Program-made: the position numbers and the translations under genes
Notes under the pieces: model-generated
Seen by the model: the letters and a program-made list of their open reading frames with translations, nothing else
Told to the model about the DNA's origin: nothing
The model's database searches: none
Assembly: GCA_036346245.1 (NCBI GenBank)
Contig: CM070739.1
Span: 29,225,579-29,289,578 of the forward strand
DNA length: 64,000 nt
From: Bonia amplexicaulis
Taxonomy: Eukaryota; Streptophyta; Magnoliopsida; Poales; Poaceae
Direction of reading: 5' to 3'
Shown: piece after piece, positions 22,345 through 33,690 of the stretch
How positions within the stretch are numbered: the stretch's first letter is position 1
Layout: each line of letters opens with the position of its first letter

Positions 22345-24775
22345 ATGGCAAAGGTAAGATCCAGTTGGGCGAAGGCACGCGTCCCTAAACCCCAACCATC
22401 GCCGAAATTGCCATCGCTAGCTAGTTCCCCTGCTAATACTCGTCTCCTTTTGATCCGTATTGATTGCAGAAGAAGAGCGGCGGCGGTGGTGGAGGCGGCG
22501 GCGGCGGACAGCAGCAGAAGCCAGCGGCAGAGGCTTCGACGCCCGCGGACGAGCGTGACGAGCAGGCCGTCGCAGACAACGCCACAGCGTCCGGCCAGGG
22601 AAAGGCGCAGAAGCCGGCGGACGACAAGGTCAAGAAAGCGCTGCCCCCCGTGGTGACCTCGGTGCTCAAGGTGGACATGCACTGCGACGGCTGCGCCACG
22701 CGCATCCGCGGCTCCGTCCGCCGCTTCCCAGGCACGCCCTCCGGTTCTCTCCCTGCATCTATGCGTCCTTCACCGTTTCCTTCTAGAATCGAAGGCGCTC
22801 TTGCGCTTTTCATGGTCACTGATATCGGTTCGCGGCTTGTGCTAATTGTCTTGGATGATCAGGTGTGGAGGGCGTGGCCATGGAGGTGGACAAGGGGACG
22901 ATGACGGTCGTGGGCCGGTTCGACGCCAAGAAGCTGCGGGATCGCGTCGCCAACAAGACCAAGAAGAAGGTCGACCTCGTCGGCAACACCCAGGGCGGCG
23001 GCGACAAGGGAGGAGGAGGCGGCGGCTGCAACCACAAGGGCAACGAAGGCGAGGGCAAGCCGGACAAAGGGGAGGACGAGCAGGGGCATCAAGATGACAA
23101 GGGGAAGGACGACAAGGGCGGCGGCAATGCAGGGAAGGGGAAGGGCGGCAAGGACAACAAGAAACCCGTGGTGGTGCGTATACTACTACATAGTAGTACA
23201 TACTTAGCATTAGCATGCCTTCTGAATTTCTCCCTGATTTGTGTATGTACCCGGCCAGTGTTTGCATCATTCGTTCCCAATTCCATCGTGAATGCGTATC
23301 ACGCATGCATGCTCCAACTGCAATTTCATCTGTTTGGTTCTAGTCTGTGTTGCGTTGCATTGGTTTTTTGCTTGTTCTTCTTGCTGCTGTAAATTGTTGA
23401 TCACGAGGACAATCCATATCTAGTCTACGCATGGAGGATAGGAACTTTGATTAGATTGGGAGCATAGCACGCGATTGGTAGGCTCTGGTGAAGTTTTTTG
23501 TTGGTTCCAACTTTCTGTTGCCATCAATGATCATAACTCCTGTTTCGAGGTACAGTACTAGCTGGTTCATGCATGCCAATGGGTTCGCTTCATGATCAAA
23601 ATGTGTCCTGGGGAATTTTAAAGTGGCTCTGTCCATGCGCTCCTGCTGCATCTCTGATTCCTCCAAATGCCAGCACGCAGTGGTCTCGCATTGGCTCACA
23701 TTTTCCTCCTGTAAAAAAGCTGCAGGCGCCTGTACGTACGTAGCAGCTTGTTGCCTGCCTTCTTTGGGCTAAGCTTTGGCAAGGGCATGATCCATCTGTC
23801 GCAGCAGCAGCAGCACTATTTTTGTTGCCTTTTCTGATATGCTGAAGTTGCTTTGCTTGCTTGCTTGTTTGTTTGATTGATTTGATTTGACTTGACTTAC
23901 TGCACGCAGCCGGTGGTTGGAACGGTGGTGCTCAAGATCGGCGCCGTCGGGCTCCACTGCGACGGCTGCGTGAACCGCATCCGCAGCAAGCTCTTCAAGA
24001 TCAAAGGTACTCATCCGGCCAGTAGCTGGCTAGCTAGCTAGCATGCATGCACGACTTCAGCTACTGGTTGCCAATTGCTCCCACCGTTAATTTCGGCTTA
24101 ATTATGATGAGAGGACATATATATAGAGCACTAGTACGTTGTTCTATCTTATTACTGATCGTTTTCAGATCAGATGAAGTCGTGTCACTGTCATTACTTG
24201 TTTTGTTTACCACTTGTGCAAATTGCTGGAGTTGCAAGTCCGTCATGCATGAATGCTAGATGCTTCGCACCATGCAGTTAACTTCGATGCCTGGACATCA
24301 GGCTTGATATAATTACCTTTCAAAAACGCTTGATCAAAGTCTGCATTTATGCAAATCTTACAGATTAAAACGGTCTATATATATGTTGAGATTTATTTAC
24401 ACCGTTGCACTCGATCGTGTGTATATAGGCGTGGAGCAGGTGGCCATGGAGATGGCCAAGAACCAGGTGACCGTGACTGGAACCATGGACATCAAGGCCC
24501 TGCCGGAGCTGCTCCGCAAGAAGGTGCGCCGCCCCGTCGACGTCGTGCCGCCTAACAAGCAGCAGCAGCAGCAGCAAGACGGCAAGGACAAGGACAACAA
24601 GCAGAAGCAGCAGCAGCAGCAGCAGCAAGACGGCAGCAAGGACAAGGACGTGGCGGCCAAGGGGCTGGCGGCGGAGATGGAGGCCTGGAAGGCCGCCTTC
24701 TACGACCAGCAGGCGCTGCAGGCCACCGAGTTCATGCTCAGCGACGAGAACCCCAACGCATGCTCCGTCATGTGA
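22345..24775 (+). CDS. Heavy-metal-associated isoprenylated plant protein (HIPP), two HMA domains
   Basis: Five exons: 22345-22353, 22470-22731 (or 22743), 22863-23173, 23910-24006 and 24429-24775, about 341-345 residues. After MAK and a poly-Gly/Gln stretch, HMA domain 1 (about residues 64-130) carries the metal-binding motif MHCDGC (Cys75, Cys78). HMA domain 2 (about 195-260) carries LHCDGC (Cys211, Cys214). A Lys/Asp/Gly-rich linker joins them, and Gln-rich runs (QQQQQQ) precede the C-terminus. The last four residues, CSVM, form a CaaX box for isoprenylation. HIPPs bind Cd, Cu or Zn, attach to membranes through the lipid and act in metal homeostasis and stress responses; the metal used here is unknown. 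Intron 2 uses either a GC donor at 22732 (in-family sequence RRFPGVEGV) or a GT donor at 22744 that inserts four residues. The donor of intron 3 may be 23171 or 23174. No inactivating change was seen. Confidence 0.93.
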
Positions 24776-25260
24776 TCCGATCAAGTGGTTGATGTAGGTT
24801 CTATGATCCGTCTGGTTAACGACGCTGATGATCTTTTGTCAGTAGTGTTTTTTGTGGCTAGGAGAAGAACAGTAAAAGACCGCCAAGGAGGAAAGTAGCT
24901 AAGGAAAGAGAGAAGTGAAAAAATTAGATAGGAGGAAAGGGGAACTGGTATAGACAGGCAGACAGATGCAGAAAGGAAATTTTAGCTGGAATCGGTGACT
25001 GCTTTTTTGGGAGCTGCATGCATGTTCTTCAGTTACTGCTTTTTTGATCTACGTGATTAACTTGCATATGTTGGGCTATTTTTTTAGATTTAGATCTCAA
25101 TCATGCCATATCATGAGTATGATGCAATGTGGAAGTTCAGGATGTTGCATGCGAGTTTGCAACTTCGGCGTTGCACACAGGGGTGTTGCCATTGGGCCAG
25201 AGAAAGCAGCGGCTGCCTTTGCTGCTACTGCTCCTCCTCCTTTGCACAGGAGTAAGACCA

Positions 25261-25263
<3 letters not shown>

Positions 25264-25312
<49 letters not shown>
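25264..25312. repeat. (GA)n microsatellite
   Basis: About 24 GA units, 490 bp downstream of the HIPP stop codon. Confidence 0.95.
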
Positions 25313-25314
<2 letters not shown>

Positions 25315-26480
25315 AGCTGCTGCCTGCGGATGTACCGCAAGGCTGCCAAGACGGACAGCTTTTTCGCCCTCTTCTGCTTTGCCCATGGAGATGGAGTTAC
25401 CACAATACTGTACCAGTATCATATATACTCTAGTTTTGAGGTCCTATTTTTGGCCAAATTGGAGGGGGGGAAGTATTAGATGAAAACCACACGTGGACCA
25501 CCCGATCTGAAATGTGCGAACACGATGAATCCTCCATCGCACGTACCTATCACATCTTGCCGAAAACCCCCCGCCTGCTTCTATGTACTTTTGCACAGAA
25601 CCCCTCGTCACGACTCATCCCTCCAGATCAAGTTCGCCGCACATACGAGACGAGCCAGGGGCCGATAGCGGCGGCGGCTCAGGGAGGAGCCGTGCTTTGT
25701 CCCGCCAGCAATAGCTCGCGGCACTTCGGACGACATCCTTGCCATGGCCGCCAACAAGAACACCTTCAAGCTCCAGTTCTTACCTCACTAAATTAGCATT
25801 ACATTCCGCGTTATTATCGTTTTGATTCCAGTGTCCTTTGGGATCCTAAGCTAGGTTTAGTTGCAGCTCTAGTCTCTAGAGTTTCAGGCCTGATGCTTTT
25901 AATGTTCCTTTCTTGACCTGTTTTTCTTGTAGATAAGATAGGTGTTCCTGTTCATGTCTGGATTAGTTGTGCGCTTGAGGTCAGTTCTTGGTACACTTCT
26001 TAGAGTGATAAATTAGTGCCCCTGTTGCTCCATTTTGTGCACTTGTGGTTCTACCTGTAGATGGTACAGCTAGATGAATGTGAGATTGACGTGAAATTTA
26101 GATGGTCATCAAACCTTGTTGTGTGCCGTTGCTCATAACGTCAATTAACTAGCTGTACCTATTGTTTTTTCAGGTTCACCAAGGTAAATAGTAGTTTCAG
26201 ATCATTTCGTAGTTCTACAATTGCATCTTTAAGAACAAAGGTAGCAGCTGCATTACAATGAACCATACCTCACGGTAACTCTTAGCGAGCTCATATTTTC
26301 CTATTCTAGAGTATCTGACATTGACGAGATGTTGATGCTTGTACTCCCAGCAAAGTGAAGGAGAAATGGGTCCTAGGAAAGTTCAAGGGTTATCCGCACC
26401 AGTTTATGTTGTGTCCCAACAAAACACTTTCATATAGTCTCATATTTCCGGTTGTCAGATATAGAAGGACTCCGTCTGTG
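25313..26480 (+). other. Intergenic, possible decayed gene start
   Basis: A GC-rich stretch at 25.6-25.78 kb ends in ATGGCCGCCAACAAGAACAC (near 25744), a good start context, but the frame stops after about 15 codons. The downstream sequence is intron-like. An exon-like piece (KEKWVLGKFKGYPHQF) lies near 26360-26410. I do not recognise either. Confidence 0.25.
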
Positions 26481-26534
26481 AATTTTACATGTGTAATCCT
26501 CTGTGCATGCAAAATAGCACAGAATTTCATATTT

Positions 26535-27065
26535 CCGACTACTCTGGTTTCGACCACATTGGTTTCGATCACTTAGGTCTCGACCATGTCGATTTTCTAC
26601 CATATCAATCTTTGATCACAAAGATCTCCGACCACCACGTCGATCGTCGACCATGTTGTATCAATCACGTCAGTTTGACTATATCGATTTTGACCACACA
26701 TGTCTCGATCACGTGTGTTCGACCACGATGGTTTCGATCACATAGATCTCGACCACGTCGGTTCGACCATACTGGATTCGACCACGTTGATTTCGACCAC
26801 ACATATTTCGACCACGTCGGTTTCGATCACATAAATCTCGACCACGTCGGTTCCGACCACACTGGTTTTGATCACACAGATCTCGACTACGTCGGTTCCG
26901 ACCACACTGGTTTTGACCACTTCAATCTTCGACCACACAGGTCATCAACCACGTCGATCTTCGACCTCGTTAGTTCGACTACGTCGGCTTCGACCATACT
27001 GGTTTTCGACCACATTGATCTTCGACCACAATGGTTCTCGACCACATAGGTCTTCCGACCACCAA
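26535..27065. repeat. Degenerate 21-bp minisatellite
   Basis: About 25 imperfect copies of a unit resembling TTCGACCACGTCGGTTTCGA, with near-constant 20-21 bp spacing. Because the period is close to seven codons, one frame reads as repeated 'DH-x-x-F/L-D-H' (for example FDHIGFDHLGLDHVDF). No start codon context or domain supports a protein. Confidence 0.85.
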
Positions 27066-27069
27066 CAGA

Positions 27070-28555
27070 CGTAGTATTTTCGTGATTACAACGTCGTTAA
27101 TTCCTTTCAGCGATAGTGCCACAGACCATATTACGGTAGTTTCGATTTTTTTTGGAAATTACCGATACTTCAACAGATTTTGCAAAACACATTTGTAAAC
27201 TTTAGTATCATGCACACAAGAATCAAACATAATTTTCAACAAGTTACAAAACACATTTACACACTTTTATAATCATAACACAAGGATTATATATGAGTTT
27301 CAACTATTTGCAAAATACATTCGCAAATATAAGCCCGTACTACAAAGAATGAAAATATGGACTTCAAACACTTACAAAACATATCTGCAATGCATAGTCC
27401 CATATTACAAGGATTCAACATATGAGCCACAACTATTTGCAAAATGCATTCGCAAATACAAGTCTCATGCCAAGAATAGCTAGAGCAAGTGAAGTTGAGC
27501 TATCAACACATGATGAGACTCAAACTACTAGATATGACCCTCTTAATAGTACAACAAACTATAATAGCAATCCGGTCTTCTAACCAAATACCAAGACCGG
27601 TAAAAGACAAGAAATACATTCTTAACCCTAACCGGCCATACCTTTACCTTGAGTCATAGTCTTGGCATGTATCAACTCATGATGCATCCTTTTCTTTAAC
27701 TCCATTAATATATGATGGATCTTTACTTGACTTGATGATCAACATATGTTCATCTCCTCTTGGATACACATCAACTCATGATGTATCTTCTTCTAGATGG
27801 CCTTTAACACATGTTGTTATCTTCCATCTAGACTTGATGATCTTCAATCTATGAAGTCATCACAAGTCATCCTCATTTGTAGAACCTAACATATTCATCT
27901 AACTCATAAAAATGTTAGTCAACAAATCAATTGCCATCAATTACCAAACTTCACCATTAACACATAATAAAAGGACTAGATTCTACAATCTTCTTTTTGG
28001 GTAATTCATGACAATCTCAAGAAATAATAAGATAGAAATTGAATTACGAGCATACAACATATACACAATAATTGTATACTCTAAGATAAACTTTTAAAGC
28101 AAAGCTTACTCATCTGGTTGTCATTAATTCATCCAACCATTAACACATAATGGAAGAACTAGATGACAATCCGATTATGAGTATATATGAACTACACAAA
28201 CTATATATACTCAACGGATATATTTCAAAGTAAAGATCCTTAATATGTGAATATAGAACATAGATTAATACTAATGAAACCATAAAATATAGAGTGAATT
28301 CTCCCTAAATGTGTGTATACAAGAATGTATTGTGAAAGTGTATGCACATATCCAAGTTCGACTTATTTGGTGAAGTTCATTCTATATTTCGGGTCCGAGA
28401 AATGTAATAAGATAAGAATGTGATGTTGAATGTATATCTCTTATGTTTTTCACCTTTTCATCCAAATAAAACTAAGTAATATCATAATCAATAAATATAT
28501 TAGTATCATAATTGTATTTGTCATTATCACCTAAATCAACTTAATAGAGCTTGAA
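27070..28555. other. AT-rich intergenic region
   Basis: Contains short repeated phrases such as TTGCAAAA/CATTCGCAAATA near 27.2-27.5 kb and ACTCATGATG near 27.7-27.8 kb. It looks like old transposon sequence. No exon was recognised. Confidence 0.5.
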
Positions 28556-28560
28556 CTTAC

Positions 28561-28711
28561 AGTGGTCCCTATCAACAAACACCTCTTTCTGAAATTTATG
28601 GAACACCTCATGGGTGAAGAACTTGCTCCCGTGCTCTTCTATCCCCCCATGTCTCTCCAGCTTAGGCATTGTATGGAAGCTTATATTATCATCTTGTAGC
28701 TCCTGTGGCAT
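28561..28711 (-). pseudogene. Exon-like remnant of a FAR1-related (FRS) transposase-derived gene
   Basis: The minus-strand frame from an ATG at 28711 reads through MPKLERHGGIEEHGSKFFTH and EVFHKFQKEVFVDRDH, then meets a GT donor at 28560. The 'H-x-S-K-x-x-T-x-E-V-F-x-x-F-Q-K-E' pattern resembles the segment after the MULE transposase core in FAR1/FRS proteins. FRS genes are domesticated Mutator transposases acting as transcription factors. No other part of the domain is found nearby, so this is probably a stray exon from a dead gene or element. The family call is tentative. Confidence 0.4.
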
Positions 28712-28769
28712 TGTTCTTCCAAAGCAGTATCAAACCTAAGCAAAAAACGCACATTGTATGACTAGGGTG

Positions 28770-29025
28770 TCGCTCATTTCGGCTGAAAAGTGATTTATTG
28801 CTGAAATTTCACTGTACCTAGATAAAATTGCACTGTAGCTGATGGTGACCTTATTTGACGTAATTAAAATTAAAAAAATTTAAAAATAGAAAAACAGGTT
28901 AACCTATCACCAACAATGTAAACGAATACGAGAAAAAAGAACTGTCAAAAAGCTAAAAAACTAAATAGCTAGAAAAGATAAAATTTAAAAATAATTAAAA
29001 GATAGACACCCGTACCAAAATAAAT
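28770..29025. repeat. MITE-like element (family B)
   Basis: A roughly 255-bp non-coding AT-rich segment shares 'CACTGTAGCTGATGGTG', 'AAATTTAAAAATAGAAAAAC' and 'AACGAATACG' with 50150-50410. The ends were not resolved. Confidence 0.55.
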
Positions 29026-29029
29026 GAGA

Positions 29030-30690
29030 TCTGGATGCACCATATGAGACCAACGCGCGTCTGGTCACGCGGTTTAGCATGCAGTACAATTCGGATGCGA
29101 TTGCAAGAAGCAGCAAAGCGAAGCAAGGCGGCCCGGCCGGGCCCACGGCGGGGGGCGGTGGAGCTGCAGCATCACATGCGTGCGTGCGCGCTGCTGCGAG
29201 ATAGCAAGCGAGGTAGCTCGAGACAAAGAAACTAATCTACCCCTGCCTGCAGCTTTACTAATTTTGTAGCAGCTGCTTGCGGAAAAGATCGATGACCAAA
29301 CAAGCAAGGCACTTGTTCTCTCAAACAACTTTGGACCGTTCCAAACAGCCTCTGATATCATAAACTAAAAATTATTTAAAACGTGCTAACTTTTTAATGT
29401 AGTTTTTTTCTTTAATTAAATATATCAAAAAAGCTAATAATTGCTATAGTGTCATTTCACCGTAAAACCATAACACTTTTAAACGAGGCCTCAGTGAGTG
29501 CAGAATTACATTCAGCTAGCTAGCTCATTAGCTAGCTAGAACAACAGCAAACATACCTATCTTCGCCATGACCAGACCTGTAAAATTTTCTCAAGGAATA
29601 ACATCTATAACCGTGCGCGCACTTGTAACTGCTTTCCAAAAAGTGCAGAAAATATTGTATAGATGAGTTTGCTCATGCATAGGCTACATATACATGGCCA
29701 ATCGGATGACTACGTTCATGGATGCAGCCAGCGGAGTTAGCAAGCCTGCAAGCCACTACAAGGTGGTAGTGGTTTGAAGAGAGGTTGCGCCACATCAGCA
29801 AGTCACTACACAAAAAAAAAAGTCGTTCCCTTTCAACGCATTGTGGCTTCAAGTGGTGGTCTGGGTTACTGTATTTTAGTCCTTATTTTTCTTTTAGTCT
29901 CTATGTTATTTTATACATAACAGCAACATTTTACAAATACAACCCTAGAGAAGGAAAATAAATTTAGAACACTGCTCCCACAAGTCAGTCCCTCCCCATC
30001 CCCTCTCTTCACTTTCCCACCGCTCTCTCTCTCTTGCACTCTTCCTAGTCACTTTCCCCTCTCTCCCCCCTCACTTCCCCACCTTTCACCGTTCAACTTC
30101 CACCATCCCCGCTGCCACGATTAGCCGCCATCGTCTTCGCTATTCAGTTGGATCCGATTGTCACAATCTAGACCAGCCATCATTCTCTCTTTTTTTGGAG
30201 AACAAACACTTTAATTTATATTGATAACTTAGGTAATGTACATGAGTACCTAACTTTTGCATTGAAGATTTTTAGATGAATAACATGTTACCATTAAGTC
30301 CTTGAGTCGATGAACGTGTTGAATTTCTTTATCTTACTCGTTGTAAATTCCGTATCTTGCAACAGTGTCATAATTGTCGACAATCATGGTAGTGGAAAGT
30401 AGAACGTTGATGATCTCCATTGATGTGTAAAACCTACAACTCGGTAGCAATGTTGTTCATTGAAAGAAAATCATAGGGAATTTATTTATACCCAACTCAG
30501 CCTAGTGTCGATCTTTGGCTTAGGCGTCGTCGTCATCATTCAAGTGAGACGGTCAGATAAAACCCATCATGGGTAAAGATTTAGACAGTCAGATAAAACC
30601 CATCATGGGTAAAGAAAATCTGGCTAAGAACTCGCCACAAAAGAACAAAACTAGAACAGATTGATCTAAGAAAAAAACAAAAAAATAAAG
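29030..30690. other. Intergenic, no gene recognised
   Basis: Includes a 32-bp direct repeat around GTCAGATAAAACCCATCATG at about 30550-30615 (two copies) and a CACTACACAAAAAAA motif at 29807 that resembles a CACTA transposon end, with no partner found. Confidence 0.5.
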
Positions 30691-30840
30691 AAATATAAAA
30701 TTACTTCTACAATTCAATGGGCCTCCCACATACTCAACTCTAGCGAGAAAGCCAGAGAAGAGGGGAGAGGGGTCGATGGTGGACTGGCGGAGTTATGGTT
30801 GACGACAAGGGTTCCTAGTGGTGGTGGCTCCCTCCGTGCA

Positions 30841-33690
30841 CAACTCCCTTTTGACTTTCCTTGTAGTTCTCGTGCAACTATCCAGCCACTGTTGTTCTCG
30901 AGCTCGCCTCGGCGTCCCCACTTAACTAAGCCTCCGCACCACCGCCCCACCCACCTTGGTTTTTGTGCCCTTGCTTGCCAGACGTCTCCGCCCTCGCCAG
31001 CACCATCATCGCCATTTGGGCTAGGCATCGACGGTGATGCCCGCTCAATTTGGCCTATCCGCACTCCACCGTCATCCTCCGCCGCTTGCGCTTGTCCTCG
31101 TATGGCACTGCCCATGCCATCATCGTTCGGCCCCGCCCAAGCCATCGTCGACGCCAAGGAAGAAGGATGGTGGAGGTGCATCTCATCTCTAACCTAGTAC
31201 TAGGATCAACACTTTGTTTCTTTGGACCACCATTTTCTCCCCCAAAACCAATGTAGCCTCTACAGGTCACATTGGATGAAATCTAATATGGACCTGTGAG
31301 GCTACCATGAAACAAATAGAAATTTTTCAAAATTTCAAAATTTTGAATTTTGGTTGAGTTTGAATTTCTTTCTCAATTCGGTAAATTCAAACAATTTTGT
31401 TTTCTTCTTTTGGCCTTCCGCTTTCCTCCTTGAGTTGGTACTCTTCTTCTCCCGCCTCCACCCTTGTTCCCATGCGCCACTTAGCTAACTCATGTTCGTT
31501 GTCACTCACAGCTCACGACCGCCACAACCGAACCCATCAACAATCATACGAGCATTGCAATGCCTTTGATACCCTCATTAAAGCCTATCCCATTGCCCAA
31601 GGCCATGTGCCACAACCATCGGCGCCGTTTCGTCACTACCAAACATAACCTCTCCGACCCAACGCGTGCACTCGCGATTTGACCACGCCGCTTGCAAGCT
31701 CGCTTAATGCCAAGAGAGCATCGATCCCAAGCGGCATCGCGACCACCGCCATGCCACCGAGCCGTCGAACACTCCCGACTGCCACCTTCAATGGCCACAT
31801 GCCACCATCGTAACGAGCCGCCCACTTCTCCCACCGCCTGTGTAGCCCTATAAAGCCCCGACAAGCAACTCACCTCGGTTAGCTTCAATTGCCTCCTTGC
31901 ATTCTCTTCCCACCTTTAGCCTCAATCATCATTGCCATGCCACGTGCCAGTGGCCGATTTGCAATTCCCTATTAAACATCGGCCAAAAGCTAATTCCTTG
32001 TAACACAAACACCTCATAGCCAGCAAAACCAAAGCCGACTTCGCCTTGCCTTCTGATGGGTTTTAAGCCATCGATGGCATGCACCACCGTCGTCCTTGCT
32101 AGCCCTCCGTGGACAGCTCCACGCAGGCCAACTGAACTAAATTCGCTACTGCCATTAGACTTCTAGCTTGTGTAGATACTCAAAAACTCTTGAACCTCGC
32201 CAAAATCGCATTGAGGCACCGCTATGCCATAGTAGCACTTTAGCGAACTCCTACGACCGCCACCACACCATTGCACATCAAGCTTCGTTGATACGGAAAA
32301 GGAACCATCGGTCCCATTTTCGCATGCACACCCTCGCCGCCACCAATGACCCTCATCGAGCACAATCAAGCTTGCCATCGCCATTCCTCTACTCGGCGTG
32401 CCCTAGCACTAGCGGTAGACAAGGCAGGCCTAGCAGTCCATTCCATTGGGCCAGACCGTTTCGGCCCATAAGCCAAAAACCCAATCCAGACCGATCCAAC
32501 ACTATAGCCATTGCTATTCATGGTTGACCCGATGCTATTCAAAACCGAACCCAAACATTGTTCCAAACCCCGAGTCCAACATCTGCTCGTTAGACTCACA
32601 TCATTCACGAAAAACCATTAACCATATATATACCTATTTTGACCATCTCGAGCCCATCTAACCTATTTTCAAATCCGTTCGACCAAACCAAGCACCACTT
32701 AAATCCTACCGATTCGGACCCACAATTCTTTATGTCTTTTCTAGTTATTTTATTGTATCTTATTCCCATCTTGCATTCTACAAAGTAGGAATTTATTTGT
32801 ATTCGTTCTTCTATGCTAGTTTTCGGATTCAGTAAGTTAGCCAACGGAGGAGATACATGAGCAATTAAAGTAGTTGGTATCAAACCTGAAGCTTACGAAG
32901 AAGTGATCGATGACCTTGGAAAGAAGGTAAGTCATAATTGATCATGTTGAACCTAATTTTCAAATACAAATATTTTATTTTCAATACAAAGTGCATACTT
33001 ACTACATTATTTACATATATCAACAGATCTAGATATTTTAACTAGCTTTAAGCCACTTGGAATTGGAAGGCTAGATGCTATAATGTACAATATATCTTTA
33101 TATCTATTTATTATAAAAAAATCGATGCCAAGCGTTTTAGAGTCGCTAAGAAAAAAGAAAAAAGATAAAAGATAAAAATTCTTACAACAAAGCAAAAGTA
33201 AAACATCTGAAAACATCTGGTCCTTAATTAAGTGGGTCATAATTAAGCAAAACTATAACAACCATCAGATGTTATTGCTTAAAGATATATTTCTTCTTAA
33301 TTTAAAAGAGATCGAGAAGAAATGGCGCAAATACTACCCGAAGAAATCTCGTGAATTGGAGAACCTAAAGTCGTTGTAGCTGTGGTAAGTTATTGCACGA
33401 ATACCACCACCACCGACTCGGTGGCATGACCGCCATCGTTAATCAGCATTAAAAGTTTCAAGTTGAAATTTGGAATTGTATGGAGTTAGAAGTTTGATAG
33501 TTCGAGTTGAAAGGTTCAAATTTCCATTTAAAACCGATGACTGACGCACTGAGGCGCCAAACACCGGTGGTTGTACTACTGTTATTTACTTAATGATCTA
33601 GATCGTCCAATCGCTTTATTATTTGCTATTGTTATTTTATTTGCACTAGAACGTATCTAAAAGCAATCCAAAGATAGGGAGACTTGGTGT
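30841..33690. repeat. 2.85-kb tandem duplication, copy 1
   Basis: It begins CAACTCCCTTTTGACTTTCC and ends AGGGAGACTTGGTGT; copy 2 follows with no spacer. It contains GC-rich decayed sequence, the AAATTTCAAAATTTTG-type AT tract common in grass retroelements, exon-like pieces (IKPEAYEEVIDDLGKK near 32.88-32.93 kb; LKEIEKKWRKYYPKKS near 33.3 kb) and a CGCCAAACACCGGTGGT motif. It is transposon-derived in appearance but I cannot assign a class. Confidence 0.9.

Noticed and set aside
26489..27049. 186-codon repetitive 'FDHxGFDH' protein
   Set aside because: Follows from a 21-bp degenerate minisatellite; no start context, no splice support, no domain.
29807..29822. CACTACACAAAAAAA as the left end of a CACTA transposon covering 29.8-36.6 kb
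   Set aside because: No matching inverted end (TGTAGTG) found near 36.6 kb and no TNP-like transposase recognised.
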